From JANRKG01 sp033763635 (GTDB lineage Bacteria; Cyanobacteriota; Cyanobacteriia; GCF-001939115): a stretch of DNA of 9,654 nucleotides. The stretch lies in the NCBI GenBank assembly GCA_033763635.1, contig JANRKG010000262.1:1-9654 (forward strand), given 5' to 3'. Of this stretch, positions 1 to 7,460 are shown piece by piece. Position 1 is the first letter of the stretch. Every line of letters starts with the position of its first letter. Both the position numbers and the translations under genes were made by a program. The notes under the pieces are model-generated. The model saw only the letters and a list, made by a program, of their open reading frames with translations. It searched no databases and had not been told where the DNA came from.

Positions 1-2
1 AG

Positions 3-1763
3 CGACTTCGCCATGTCCCGAAGGCTTCTGCCCTATCCAATTCAGACGCAGAGCCAGTCAGCGAACCGAGCGAATCACAGGAATTGATTTTGGCCTATCA
101 GGGGCTAGATGGGGTGATTATGGAGTCCCGATTCCAGTTCGTTCATCGCCAGCCTGATATTTTGAAAGGCAATACGGCAGTTTGGCATCTCCATCTGGAA
201 TCCCATGAAATTCAGCGGTTGGGCTACCGATTACAGATGTTCACGAATGGTCGGCCCACCTCTACCGTCCATGCCCCGATTACTTTAGGACAGGCTAAAG
301 CAGCCGAAGTATTGGAGGAACAAACCTGGTCCCAACAGGTTACCCGCATTCGCACCGACAGTGAAATTTTTAACCAGGTGATTCGCAGGGCCGAACAGGA
401 TGTGTATTTGTTGCGGCAAACCTTTGGCAAAAGGATGGCCCTCTCCGCTGGTGTGCCCTGGTTTTCCACCCTGTTTGGTCGAGACTCGATTATTGCCGCG
501 TCCCAAATCCTGATTCTGGACCCAACGATCGCCCGTGAAACCCTGACCATTTTGGCTCATTACCAGGGCAAGACCTACGACGATTGGCGCGAAGAAGAAC
601 CAGGTAAGATTCTCCATGAACTACGGATGGGGGAAATGGCCCGCTGTCACGAAATTCCCCACACTCCCTACTATGGAACGATCGATGCAACTCCCCTCTG
701 GATAATGCTCTATGCCGAGTATTTTGCTTGGACCCATGATACTGAAACGCTGGAACGGCTGTGGCCGAACGCCCTGGCCGCGATGGATTGGATTGATACC
801 TGTTGTCGAGAAATGGGGTATCTCGCTTACAATCGTCGTTCTTCGCGAGGGTTGGCGAATCAGGGTTGGAAGGATTCGGGAGATTGTATTGTGAATCGCA
901 AAGGGCAACAGGCTCAGGGCCCGATCGCCCTCTGCGAAGTGCAAGCCTATGTCTTCGCTGCCAAGGTTCGCCTCAGTGAGATCGCCCGGATGAAAAAGCG
1001 GATTGATCTCGCCGATCGCTGGCAAGAAGAGGCGCGGGATTTGAAGATGCGCTTCAACAAAGATTTCTGGATGGAGGACCAGGATTACTGTGCCCTGGCT
1101 CTGGATGGCGAGGGTCGGCCAGTCGATAGCATCACCTCCAATCCGGGGCATTGCCTGAACCTGGGGATTTTTCTACCCGAAAAAGCTTATAGCGTGGCGG
1201 AACGGCTTCAGGCTCCTGATATGTTCAACGGCTGGGGCATTCGGACTTTGAGTAGCCTGTCTCCTGCCTACAATCCAATGGGCTACCATATTGGGTCCGT
1301 CTGGCCCCACGATAATGCGCTGATTACAATGGGATTGCGCTCTCTCGGACTAATCGACCAGGCGTTAGAAGTCGCTCAGGGATTGATCGACATGACCCTG
1401 CACCAACCCTATCAGCGACCTCCCGAATTATTTTGTGGGTTCGATCGGGTAGATGGTAATGGTCCTGTGCAGTACCCTGTCGCCTGTTCTCCCCAGGCGT
1501 GGGCGACGGGTAGCATTTTCCAACTGCTCCAGATGATGATTAACCTGGTGCCAGATGCTCCCGGTAATCATCTGCGAATTATTGATCCTGCTTTGCCCCC
1601 CATTATCAATCAACTGTCCGTCCAAAATCTGAAGGTGGGTACAACCCTGGTGGATCTGGAATTTATGCGGGAACCTGTGGCTCCCGGTGAACCTGCCAGT
1701 ACCACCACATCCTGTCGGGTGGCGAAAAAGCGGGGGAATTTGCGGGTCGTCATTGAAGCATAG
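3..1763 (+). CDS. Amylo-alpha-1,6-glucosidase / glycogen debranching enzyme (5' end cut by the window)
   Basis: The protein is predicted to hydrolyse alpha-1,6 branch points of glycogen or its limit dextrins in the cytoplasm. The frame is open from base 3 to the TAG at 1761-1763 (586 codons visible) and has no credible start, so the gene begins left of the window. A TTG at 84 is only an internal codon: the residues before it are in frame, and the segment around 87-240 (YQGLDGV, then an aromatic/basic beta-rich stretch) looks like the second half of the N-terminal debranching-enzyme domain (GDE_N type). The (alpha/alpha)6-barrel catalytic domain follows, with FGRDS at 474-488, GWKDSGD at 864-884, CEVQAY near 933 and GSVWPHDNA near 1293-1319. 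The acidic residues of WKDSGD and the WPHD motif are family hallmarks. Homologues are about 700 residues long, so I infer that roughly 130-150 residues are missing. The family call is firm. Exact substrate specificity cannot be read from sequence. The next gene, leuS, follows after 89 bases on the same strand. Confidence 0.9.
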   Translation, partial: RLRHVPKASALSNSDAEPVSEPSESQELILAYQGLDGVIMESRFQFVHRQPDILKGNTAVWHLHLESHEIQRLGYRLQMFTNGRPTSTVHAPITLGQAKAAEVLEEQTWSQQVTRIRTDSEIFNQVIRRAEQDVYLLRQTFGKRMALSAGVPWFSTLFGRDSIIAASQILILDPTIARETLTILAHYQGKTYDDWREEEPGKILHELRMGEMARCHEIPHTPYYGTIDATPLWIMLYAEYFAWTHDTETLERLWPNALAAMDWIDTCCREMGYLAYNRRSSRGLANQGWKDSGDCIVNRKGQQAQGPIALCEVQAYVFAAKVRLSEIARMKKRIDLADRWQEEARDLKMRFNKDFWMEDQDYCALALDGEGRPVDSITSNPGHCLNLGIFLPEKAYSVAERLQAPDMFNGWGIRTLSSLSPAYNPMGYHIGSVWPHDNALITMGLRSLGLIDQALEVAQGLIDMTLHQPYQRPPELFCGFDRVDGNGPVQYPVACSPQAWATGSIFQLLQMMINLVPDAPGNHLRIIDPALPPIINQLSVQNLKVGTTLVDLEFMREPVAPGEPASTTTSCRVAKKRGNLRVVIEA

Positions 1764-1840
1764 GCCGCCGCTTGAATCAGGGGCGATGGGCGAAAGTTTA
1801 CCAGTATCATGGGATAGCAAACCTATTGTTTGGACCAAGC

Positions 1841-1845
1841 AGGAG
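1841..1845 (+). promoter_or_regulatory. Ribosome binding site of leuS
   Basis: AGGAG lies 7 bases before the GTG at 1853. It is the best Shine-Dalgarno match upstream of any gene here. It decides the start: an upstream in-frame TTG at 1772 has no such site and would add 27 residues that LeuRS proteins lack. Confidence 0.75.
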
Positions 1846-1852
1846 CATTTTG

Positions 1853-4429
1853 GTGGAGTCTCGTTATACCCCAGCCGCGATCGAACAGAAATGGCAACAA
1901 GCCTGGGCAGACCAGGGTTTAGATGAAACCGCAGATCAGGGAGACCGCCCCAAATTCTATGCCCTGTCCATGTTTCCCTATCCCTCCGGCAACTTGCACA
2001 TGGGACACGTTCGCAACTATACAATTACGGACGTGATTACCCGTGTGCGCCGGATGCAGGGCTTTCGGGTATTGCATCCAATGGGCTGGGATGCCTTTGG
2101 TCTGCCTGCCGAAAATGCGGCGATTAAGCAAGGCACCCATCCCGCAAAATGGACCTATCAAAACATTGCCCAGATGCGATCGGAACTGAAACGTCTGGGC
2201 CTCTCCTACGATTGGCGGCGGGAAGTGGCAACCTGCTCCCCCGACTATTACCGCTGGACCCAGTGGATTTTTTTGGAGTTTTTTAACGCCGGATTGGCTT
2301 ACCAGAAAGAAGCGGCTGTGAACTGGGACCCGATCGATCAAACGGTGTTGGCAAACGAACAGGTGGACAGTGAAGGACGGGCATGGCGATCGGGAGCCAA
2401 GGTCGAGCGTAAGTTGTTGCGCCAGTGGTTCCTCAAGATCACGGACTATGCCGAGCAACTGTTGACGGATCTGGATAAGTTAACGGGATGGCCCGATCGC
2501 GTGAAGGCGATGCAAGCCAATTGGATTGGGAAGTCGGTGGGGGCTTACCTGGAGTTTCCGGTCGTTGGGATGGATGAGAAGGTCGCGGTGTTCACCACCC
2601 GCCCAGATACGGTGTATGGGGTAACGTATGTGGTGCTTGCACCGGAGCATCCTTTGACGGAGCGCGTGACAACACCCGATCGCCGGGAAACGGTCACAGC
2701 TTTTGTGCAGGAAATCACGAATCAGAGCGAACTGGAGCGGACTGCGGAGGACAAACCCAAGCGCGGGATTCCGACAGGGGGAAAGGTCATCAATCCGTTT
2801 ACGGGGCAGGAAGTACCCATCTGGATTGCCGACTATGTGCTGTACGAATACGGAACCGGGGCAGTGATGGGGGTTCCCGCCCACGACACGCGAGATTTTG
2901 TCTTTGCCCAACAAAACGGTCTGCCCATTCAACAAGTGATTGCTTCAGCGGAAGGGGCAACTGGGGAACCGCTGACGGAAGCCTATGTTGAACCGGGGAT
3001 CATGGTGAACTCCGGGGAATTTAATAGTACGCCTTCCATTGAAGGGAAAAATGCTGTCATCCATTACGCAGAACAGAAAGGCTTTGGCAAAGCGCGAATC
3101 CAATATCGGTTGCGGGATTGGCTCATCTCCCGCCAGCGTTACTGGGGGGTGCCCATTCCTGTCATCCACTGCCCAACCTGTGGCGTGGTTCCCGTTCCGG
3201 CTTCCGATCTTCCGGTGGTTCTCCCTGAAGAAGTGGACTTCTCTGGGCGTGGCCCTTCTCCCCTATCAAAACTGGATGCCTGGGTGAATGTCTCCTGTCC
3301 CACCTGTGGAGGGGCGGCGAAGCGGGAGACGGACACGATGGACACCTTCATCGATTCCTCCTGGTATTTCCTGCGGTTTACCGATGCCCAAAACGAACAG
3401 GAAATTTTTAATCCGGCAAAAGTGAATGGTTGGATGCCCGTTGATCAATATGTGGGCGGGATTGAACATGCGATTTTGCACCTGCTCTACTCGCGATTTT
3501 TTACGAAAGTGTTGCGCGATCGTGGGTTACTAAACTTCGATGAACCCTTCCAGCGACTTCTGACTCAGGGGATGGTGCAAGGCTTGACCTACACCAATCC
3601 CCACAAGAGCGGTGCGGCTCGATTTATTCCGTCGGCCCTGGTTAATCCCGCTGATCCCAAAGATCCGGAGACGGGGGAACCGCTGGAGGTTTCCTTCCAA
3701 ACCATGTCCAAGTCGAAGTACAACGGGGTGGCTCCCCAGGAAGTGATCGATCGCTATGGAGCCGATACCGCCCGGATGTTTATCCTGTTTAAGGCTCCTC
3801 CGGAAAAAGACCTGGAGTGGGATGATGCGGATGTGGAAGGTCAGTCCCGGTTCTTGAATCGGGTATGGCGCTTGGTGACAGAGTTTAGTGCCAGGCGATC
3901 GGCTAAGACAGGAAAGGTGGATGTCAGCCAGTTGAGTAAACCAGAGAAGGAGTTGCGGCGGGCAATTCATACAGCAATTCAGGCAGTGACGGAAGACTTA
4001 GAGGGTGAGTATCAGTTCAATACAGCGGTGTCTGAGATGATGAAACTCAGTAATGCCCTGGCGGATAGCGCCTGTAAGGATTCAGCGGTTTATACCGAAG
4101 GGATGCAAACCTTGCTGTTGTTGCTGGCTCCCTTTGCCCCCCACCTGGCCGAAGAACTCTGGCATCTGCTAGGAGGCACTGGCTCCATTCACCAGCAGTC
4201 CTGGCCTATTGCTGATCCCAAAGCCCTTGTTGCGGATGAAATTACTCTGGTTATTCAGATCATGGGTAAAACGCGGGGGAATATTCAGGTTCCTGCCCAG
4301 GCAACGAAGGAGGAACTGGAACGCTACGCCAAAGAATCAGAGATTGCCCAGCGGTTTATTTCGGGTCGGGAGATCAAAAAAGTAATCGTGGTTCCGGGTA
4401 AACTGGTGAACTTTGTTTTGACGGAATAG
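1853..4429 (+). CDS. leuS: Leucyl-tRNA synthetase
   Basis: This is a class Ia aminoacyl-tRNA synthetase that charges tRNA-Leu with leucine using ATP and edits mischarged products, in the cytoplasm. The GTG start gives 858 residues, close to the 860 of the E. coli enzyme, and the N-terminus VESRYTPAAIEQKWQ matches the family. Landmarks: HMGH (HIGH signature) at residues 49-52; the CP1 editing domain with TTRPDT near 248-253, GTGAVMGVPAHDTRDF ending near Asp348; two CPTCG zinc knuckles at Cys440/443 and Cys482/485; DTMDTFIDSSWYF; MSKS at 618-621; an anticodon-binding helical domain; and a small C-terminal domain with MGKTRGNI that contacts the tRNA. The first Lys of KMSKS is Thr (TMSKS), while the catalytically important second Lys is kept. 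The gene is complete, with no frameshift, and is followed by an intrinsic terminator at 4504. I found no convincing promoter in the 89-base gap upstream, so co-transcription with the debranching enzyme is possible. Confidence 0.98.
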   Translation: MESRYTPAAIEQKWQQAWADQGLDETADQGDRPKFYALSMFPYPSGNLHMGHVRNYTITDVITRVRRMQGFRVLHPMGWDAFGLPAENAAIKQGTHPAKWTYQNIAQMRSELKRLGLSYDWRREVATCSPDYYRWTQWIFLEFFNAGLAYQKEAAVNWDPIDQTVLANEQVDSEGRAWRSGAKVERKLLRQWFLKITDYAEQLLTDLDKLTGWPDRVKAMQANWIGKSVGAYLEFPVVGMDEKVAVFTTRPDTVYGVTYVVLAPEHPLTERVTTPDRRETVTAFVQEITNQSELERTAEDKPKRGIPTGGKVINPFTGQEVPIWIADYVLYEYGTGAVMGVPAHDTRDFVFAQQNGLPIQQVIASAEGATGEPLTEAYVEPGIMVNSGEFNSTPSIEGKNAVIHYAEQKGFGKARIQYRLRDWLISRQRYWGVPIPVIHCPTCGVVPVPASDLPVVLPEEVDFSGRGPSPLSKLDAWVNVSCPTCGGAAKRETDTMDTFIDSSWYFLRFTDAQNEQEIFNPAKVNGWMPVDQYVGGIEHAILHLLYSRFFTKVLRDRGLLNFDEPFQRLLTQGMVQGLTYTNPHKSGAARFIPSALVNPADPKDPETGEPLEVSFQTMSKSKYNGVAPQEVIDRYGADTARMFILFKAPPEKDLEWDDADVEGQSRFLNRVWRLVTEFSARRSAKTGKVDVSQLSKPEKELRRAIHTAIQAVTEDLEGEYQFNTAVSEMMKLSNALADSACKDSAVYTEGMQTLLLLLAPFAPHLAEELWHLLGGTGSIHQQSWPIADPKALVADEITLVIQIMGKTRGNIQVPAQATKEELERYAKESEIAQRFISGREIKKVIVVPGKLVNFVLTE

Positions 4430-4497
4430 GGTCGATCGCCCGATCGATTCACAATCAATCGATTCACAATCAATTGACGAATCAATGACGAAATGAA
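4430..4497. repeat. Cluster of short inverted and tandem repeats after leuS
   Basis: Directly after the leuS stop lies an inverted repeat, TCGATCG (4432-4438) and CGATCGA (4441-4447), with a 2-base spacer. It overlaps two perfect tandem copies of the 15-mer ATCGATTCACAATCA (4443-4457 and 4458-4472). An imperfect repeat of 11-12 bases follows: TGACGAATCAA (4475-4485) and TGACGAAATGAA (4486-4497). The sequence is AT-richer than the flanking genes and appears non-coding. Function is unknown. Slippage-generated repeats are common in cyanobacterial intergenic DNA. Confidence 0.75.
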
Positions 4498-4503
4498 CAG
4501 CCG

Positions 4504-4537
4504 AACGGGGACTCCGCAAGAGATCCCCGTTTTTTTT
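4504..4537 (+). terminator. Rho-independent terminator of leuS
   Basis: AACGGGGA (4504-4511) pairs with TCCCCGTT (4524-4531). Inside it, CTC (4512-4514) pairs with GAG (4520-4522) across a single bulged A, leaving the 5-base loop CGCAA. The stem runs into eight T residues (4530-4537). This is a textbook intrinsic terminator 74 bases after the leuS stop. It separates leuS from the lipoprotein-kinase unit. Confidence 0.9.
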
Positions 4538-4714
4538 GTCCAGGGGTCCGATCGCCTCTGTCCTGTAAGCAACCGCACAATTGTCAAACAGAAGACCGGA
4601 GATGATGAAACCCGTCCCACTTTTGCCTTCCCTGATTTTTTACTTTCAGTCTTTAGATTGAAGGATGAAAGTAAATCTTCTGCTTTCACCTGCTTTTTTC
4701 TCCCTTACTGCTTT
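4538..4714. other. Leader region of the lipoprotein-kinase unit
   Basis: This 177-base stretch lies between the leuS terminator and the next start codon, so the promoter for the downstream unit should lie here. A -35-like TTGTCA sits at 4581-4586 inside the palindrome ACAATTGT (4577-4584), but no good -10 follows at 16-18 bases. A TAGATT at 4654-4659 could be a -10 without a matching -35. The inverted repeat at 4639-4675 overlaps it. The plus frame shared with the downstream gene stays open through here from an ATG at 4493, but that extension would run over the terminator and bury the signal peptide, so I treat the stretch as non-coding. Confidence 0.5.
4639..4675. repeat. Perfect 10+10 inverted repeat, operator- or hairpin-like
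   Basis: TTTACTTTCA (4639-4648) and TGAAAGTAAA (4666-4675) are exact reverse complements. As RNA, the inner bases 4650-4654 and 4660-4664 can extend the stem with G-U pairs, leaving the 5-base loop 4655-4659. Nested in it is a compact 18-base imperfect palindrome, TTCAGTCT-TT-AGATTGAA (4645-4662), so two structures compete for the same bases. Another CTTTCA half site occurs at 4683-4688. No T-run follows on either strand, so it is not an intrinsic terminator. It lies 39 bases before the lipoprotein start and could be a regulator binding site or a 5' UTR hairpin. Confidence 0.6.
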
Positions 4715-5683
4715 ATGCAACGTCGCTCCCCATTCACCCTACTGGGACTCCTGACCTGCCTGCTCGCTGTTTTGATCGGGTGTGCCCAGGAACCTCCCGT
4801 CCCCCTGCGAGTTGGTTCAAATGTCTGGCCTGGTTTTGAGAGCCTCTACTTAGCTAGGGATCTGGGGTATTACAAAGATCCGTCCATCCAATTAGTGAGT
4901 TACCCGTCTGCGACAGAAGTGACCCGCGCTTTTCGGAATGGAGAACTGGAAGTGGCTGCCCTTACCCTGGACGAGACCCTTGCTTTGGCTGAAACCGAGC
5001 CAAATATCCGAATTTTGCTGGTAACAGATATCTCTAATGGAGCCGATGTAATTTTGGGCAAACCCGATCTGAAAACCCTTCAGGATTTGAAGGGAAAACG
5101 GGTGGGAGTTGAATCTAGTGCGCTCGGAGCCTACGTCTTGAGCCGAGCGCTGGATCAAACAAAACTTTCCCCTCAAGAAATTCGAATTGTCTCTCTGGGA
5201 GCCTCAGAACACGAGTTAGCCTTTAAGCAGGGTCGGGTAGATGCGATCGTGACCTTTGATCCAACGCGATCGAACCTGATCGCGGGGGGAGCCAACCTTT
5301 TATTTGATAGTCGTCAAATTCCAGGGGAAGTGGTGGATGTCCTGGTTGTTCGTCAGGAGTTGTTAGAACGCCGTCATGCGACAATGAAAGCCCTTGTAGA
5401 AGGATGGTTCAAAGCTCTCGACTACCTGGCCCAAAACCCTGAAGATGCATCTCTCCGGATGGCTCCCCGTCAAGGTGTCACTCCTAAACAGTTCTTAGAC
5501 TCCCTCAAACTCCTGAAAATTCCAACCCTTTTAGAAAATCAGCAATTACTGAGTCAAAAAGACCCAACTTTGATTGAAGGGGCGAAGCGGCTTTCCCGCG
5601 TCATGGTTGAAAAACAACTTTTAAAGCGGGCGATCGATCCGACCCCTTTGCTAACTGATCAAGTGGTTCAGTCTCTGAAGTAG
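4715..5683 (+). CDS. ABC-type solute-binding lipoprotein (NMT1/SsuA-like)
   Basis: This is a predicted membrane-anchored periplasmic solute-binding protein of 322 residues. The ATG at 4715 gives a classic lipoprotein signal: basic MQRR, a hydrophobic core, and the lipobox LIGC with the acylated Cys at 23. It has no Shine-Dalgarno site, which is common in cyanobacteria. The mature part opens with RVGSNVWPGFESLYLARDLGYY, the N-terminal strand-helix pattern of the NMT1/THI5-like and SsuA/TauA group. Later hallmarks are FRNGELEVAALTLDE, DLKGKRVGVE and FKQGRVDAIVTFDP. Relatives bind sulfonates, nitrate-like anions, pyrimidine thiamine precursors or other small organics; the ligand here cannot be read from sequence. 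No permease or ATPase gene is adjacent. The next gene is a sensor kinase 25 bases downstream, so a ligand-sensing role alongside that kinase is plausible (inference). An inverted repeat at 4639-4675 may regulate the unit. Confidence 0.85.
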   Translation: MQRRSPFTLLGLLTCLLAVLIGCAQEPPVPLRVGSNVWPGFESLYLARDLGYYKDPSIQLVSYPSATEVTRAFRNGELEVAALTLDETLALAETEPNIRILLVTDISNGADVILGKPDLKTLQDLKGKRVGVESSALGAYVLSRALDQTKLSPQEIRIVSLGASEHELAFKQGRVDAIVTFDPTRSNLIAGGANLLFDSRQIPGEVVDVLVVRQELLERRHATMKALVEGWFKALDYLAQNPEDASLRMAPRQGVTPKQFLDSLKLLKIPTLLENQQLLSQKDPTLIEGAKRLSRVMVEKQLLKRAIDPTPLLTDQVVQSLK

Positions 5684-5708
5684 TAACTGATTGTCTTTTC
5701 CCATTCCC

Positions 5709-7460
5709 ATGCATACTTTTCTTCGCACTTTCCCGGTTCCCTTGAAATTTTCAGTTCCCCTGATTCTACTCTTGATGGGGGGGCTGGCGGGTTTGTTATC
5801 TTTCCATCAACAGGTGTCCGTTGCCCATCAACGGATGGAGGAAGAGGTAGAGCGACAGGCCAGATTCACAGGGGGACAAACCTCTGCGGTTTTGGAGTAT
5901 ATGTTTCGCACAACTCCGACCCGTGAAGGAAGCCAGGAAGGGGCAAACTTAGTCATCAGCCAGATGGGAGGCGATCCCGATTTAGAATTAGCGTTTCTTT
6001 GCGATGAACAAAATCGCATTCTGCTCGCAACCCGTTATGAATTGCGAAATCAACTTGTCACCCCCAATCTCCTCACCCTGCCAGACCTCTCCCAACTGGA
6101 TGCGGTTCGTCAGAGTCGATCCGGTCAGATTTTCTATCTAAAACACAATCATCATTTGAAAGCAATTTACCCAGTTCTGCTAACCACTCAGGGCGAAATC
6201 CGTTCTTCAAAAGTGGGCTTGATGGTGCTGGTCTATAACTTGTCCCGGCGCGAACAACAAGCTTATCGGGATGCTCTCTTGCGCTCCTTGGAAATCACGG
6301 GCATGATTGCACTCCTCTGTGTGCTGGTCTGGTTATTTTTTGAGAAAACAGTCACTCGTCGTGCGAATCGTTTAGTCGTTGCTAGCAATCAACTGGCAAA
6401 GGGAAATTTAACCGCCCGTACCCAGTTGGCAGGATCGGATGAAATCGCCCAAATTTCGGTTGCCTTCGATCGCATGGCAGAACAACTGGAAGGCGATATT
6501 ACCGATCGCAAGCAAGCAGAAGCCGAGTTAAAGAAAACCCTTCAAGAGCTTCAAAAAACCCAAACCCAACTGATTCAGACGGAAAAAATGTCCTCTTTAG
6601 GGCAGTTAGTTGCAGGGGTTGCCCATGAAATTAATAATCCGGTCAATTTCATCTATGGCAATCTCACCCATGCCAGCGACTACGCCCAGGATCTGATGGA
6701 TCTGGTTCAGCTTTACCAGGAACAGTATCCCCAGCCTACTAAACCCCTTCAATCCAAGATCCGGGCGATCGAACTAGGATACATCCTTGAAGACTTCCCG
6801 AAGATGTTGGCTTCGATGAAGGTGGGGGCTGATCGCATTCGACAAATTGTGCTGTCCCTCCGAAACTTCTCCCGGTTGGATGAATCGGACATGAAACAGG
6901 TGGATTTGCATGAGGGAATTGATAGTACCCTGTTGATTTTGCAAAGTCGGCTAAAACCTCGTGCTGAATGGCCAGGAATTCAAATTGAGCGAGACTATGG
7001 CAAAATCCCTCCCGTAGAATGCTATGCCGGACAGTTGAACCAAGTTTTCATGAATATCCTCGTGAATGCGATCGATGCCCTGGAGGAGACATACGATTCA
7101 TCGAGCAACTTATCAAAACATTTATCAAGTGTGAATCGCCCCCGACCTATGATCACCATTCGCACTCAAATGGTGGGGCCGGATCAGGTCAGGGTTTCCA
7201 TTGTGGATAACGGTCCTGGTATGTCTGAAGACGTTCGCAGTCGCCTCTTTGATCCTTTCTTCACCACAAAACCTGTTGGCAAGGGAACCGGGTTGGGCCT
7301 TGCCATTAGCTATCAGATCGTGTTTGAAAAACACCAGGGAACCTTAGACTGTCAATCCTCCCCCAGCAAAGGCACTGAATTTCAAATTACAGTGCCGATT
7401 TATCAACGGGTTGCAGTTGTACCGTGTGAGCAGTCTCTTCTATCGCCTCCGGGTTTATAA
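5709..7460 (+). CDS. Membrane-bound HAMP sensor histidine kinase
   Basis: The protein autophosphorylates on His in response to a periplasmic signal and should pass phosphate to a response regulator, which is not encoded next to it. The ATG at 5709 gives 583 residues; an in-frame TTG at 5691 would add six. Order of parts: transmembrane helix about 12-32; a periplasmic domain about 33-194, possibly Cache/PDC-like (LELAFLCDEQNRILLATRYE); transmembrane helix about 195-211; HAMP about 212-264; a short coiled coil starting with DITDRKQAE, about 264-294; the HisKA H-box VAHEINNP with phospho-acceptor His306; a long helical linker containing SLRNFSRLDE, common in cyanobacterial kinases; then a complete ATP-binding domain with N-box Asn449/Asn453, G1 DNGPGM from 501, F-box FDPFFTTKP, and G2 GTGLGL at 526-531. 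All catalytic boxes are intact. It is probably co-transcribed with the solute-binding lipoprotein 25 bases upstream, its likely functional partner. Its TAA (7458-7460) interlocks with the stop of the convergent gene. Confidence 0.93.
   Translation: MHTFLRTFPVPLKFSVPLILLLMGGLAGLLSFHQQVSVAHQRMEEEVERQARFTGGQTSAVLEYMFRTTPTREGSQEGANLVISQMGGDPDLELAFLCDEQNRILLATRYELRNQLVTPNLLTLPDLSQLDAVRQSRSGQIFYLKHNHHLKAIYPVLLTTQGEIRSSKVGLMVLVYNLSRREQQAYRDALLRSLEITGMIALLCVLVWLFFEKTVTRRANRLVVASNQLAKGNLTARTQLAGSDEIAQISVAFDRMAEQLEGDITDRKQAEAELKKTLQELQKTQTQLIQTEKMSSLGQLVAGVAHEINNPVNFIYGNLTHASDYAQDLMDLVQLYQEQYPQPTKPLQSKIRAIELGYILEDFPKMLASMKVGADRIRQIVLSLRNFSRLDESDMKQVDLHEGIDSTLLILQSRLKPRAEWPGIQIERDYGKIPPVECYAGQLNQVFMNILVNAIDALEETYDSSSNLSKHLSSVNRPRPMITIRTQMVGPDQVRVSIVDNGPGMSEDVRSRLFDPFFTTKPVGKGTGLGLAISYQIVFEKHQGTLDCQSSPSKGTEFQITVPIYQRVAVVPCEQSLLSPPGL

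Noticed and set aside
84..86. TTG as the start of the debranching enzyme
   Set aside because: The frame is open to the left edge, and the residues after it belong to the middle of the N-terminal domain, so the gene is simply cut by the window.
621..1151. Minus-strand open frame of 176 codons
   Set aside because: It is a shadow of the debranching enzyme catalytic domain with no family resemblance.
1772..1852. Upstream TTG extension of leuS by 27 residues
   Set aside because: The residues do not resemble any LeuRS N-terminus. The GTG at 1853 has AGGAG 7 bases upstream and gives the normal length and HMGH position.
1428..2024. Long minus-strand open frame of 198 codons
   Set aside because: It is antisense to the debranching enzyme and leuS, crosses their junction, and shows no recognisable motif.
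4577..4610. Promoter with TTGTCA as -35
   Set aside because: No acceptable -10 lies 16-18 bases downstream (GATGAA or similar only).
4493..4714. N-terminal extension of the lipoprotein from the ATG at 4493
   Set aside because: It would translate through the leuS terminator and the inverted repeat, and place the lipoprotein signal peptide 74 residues inside the protein.
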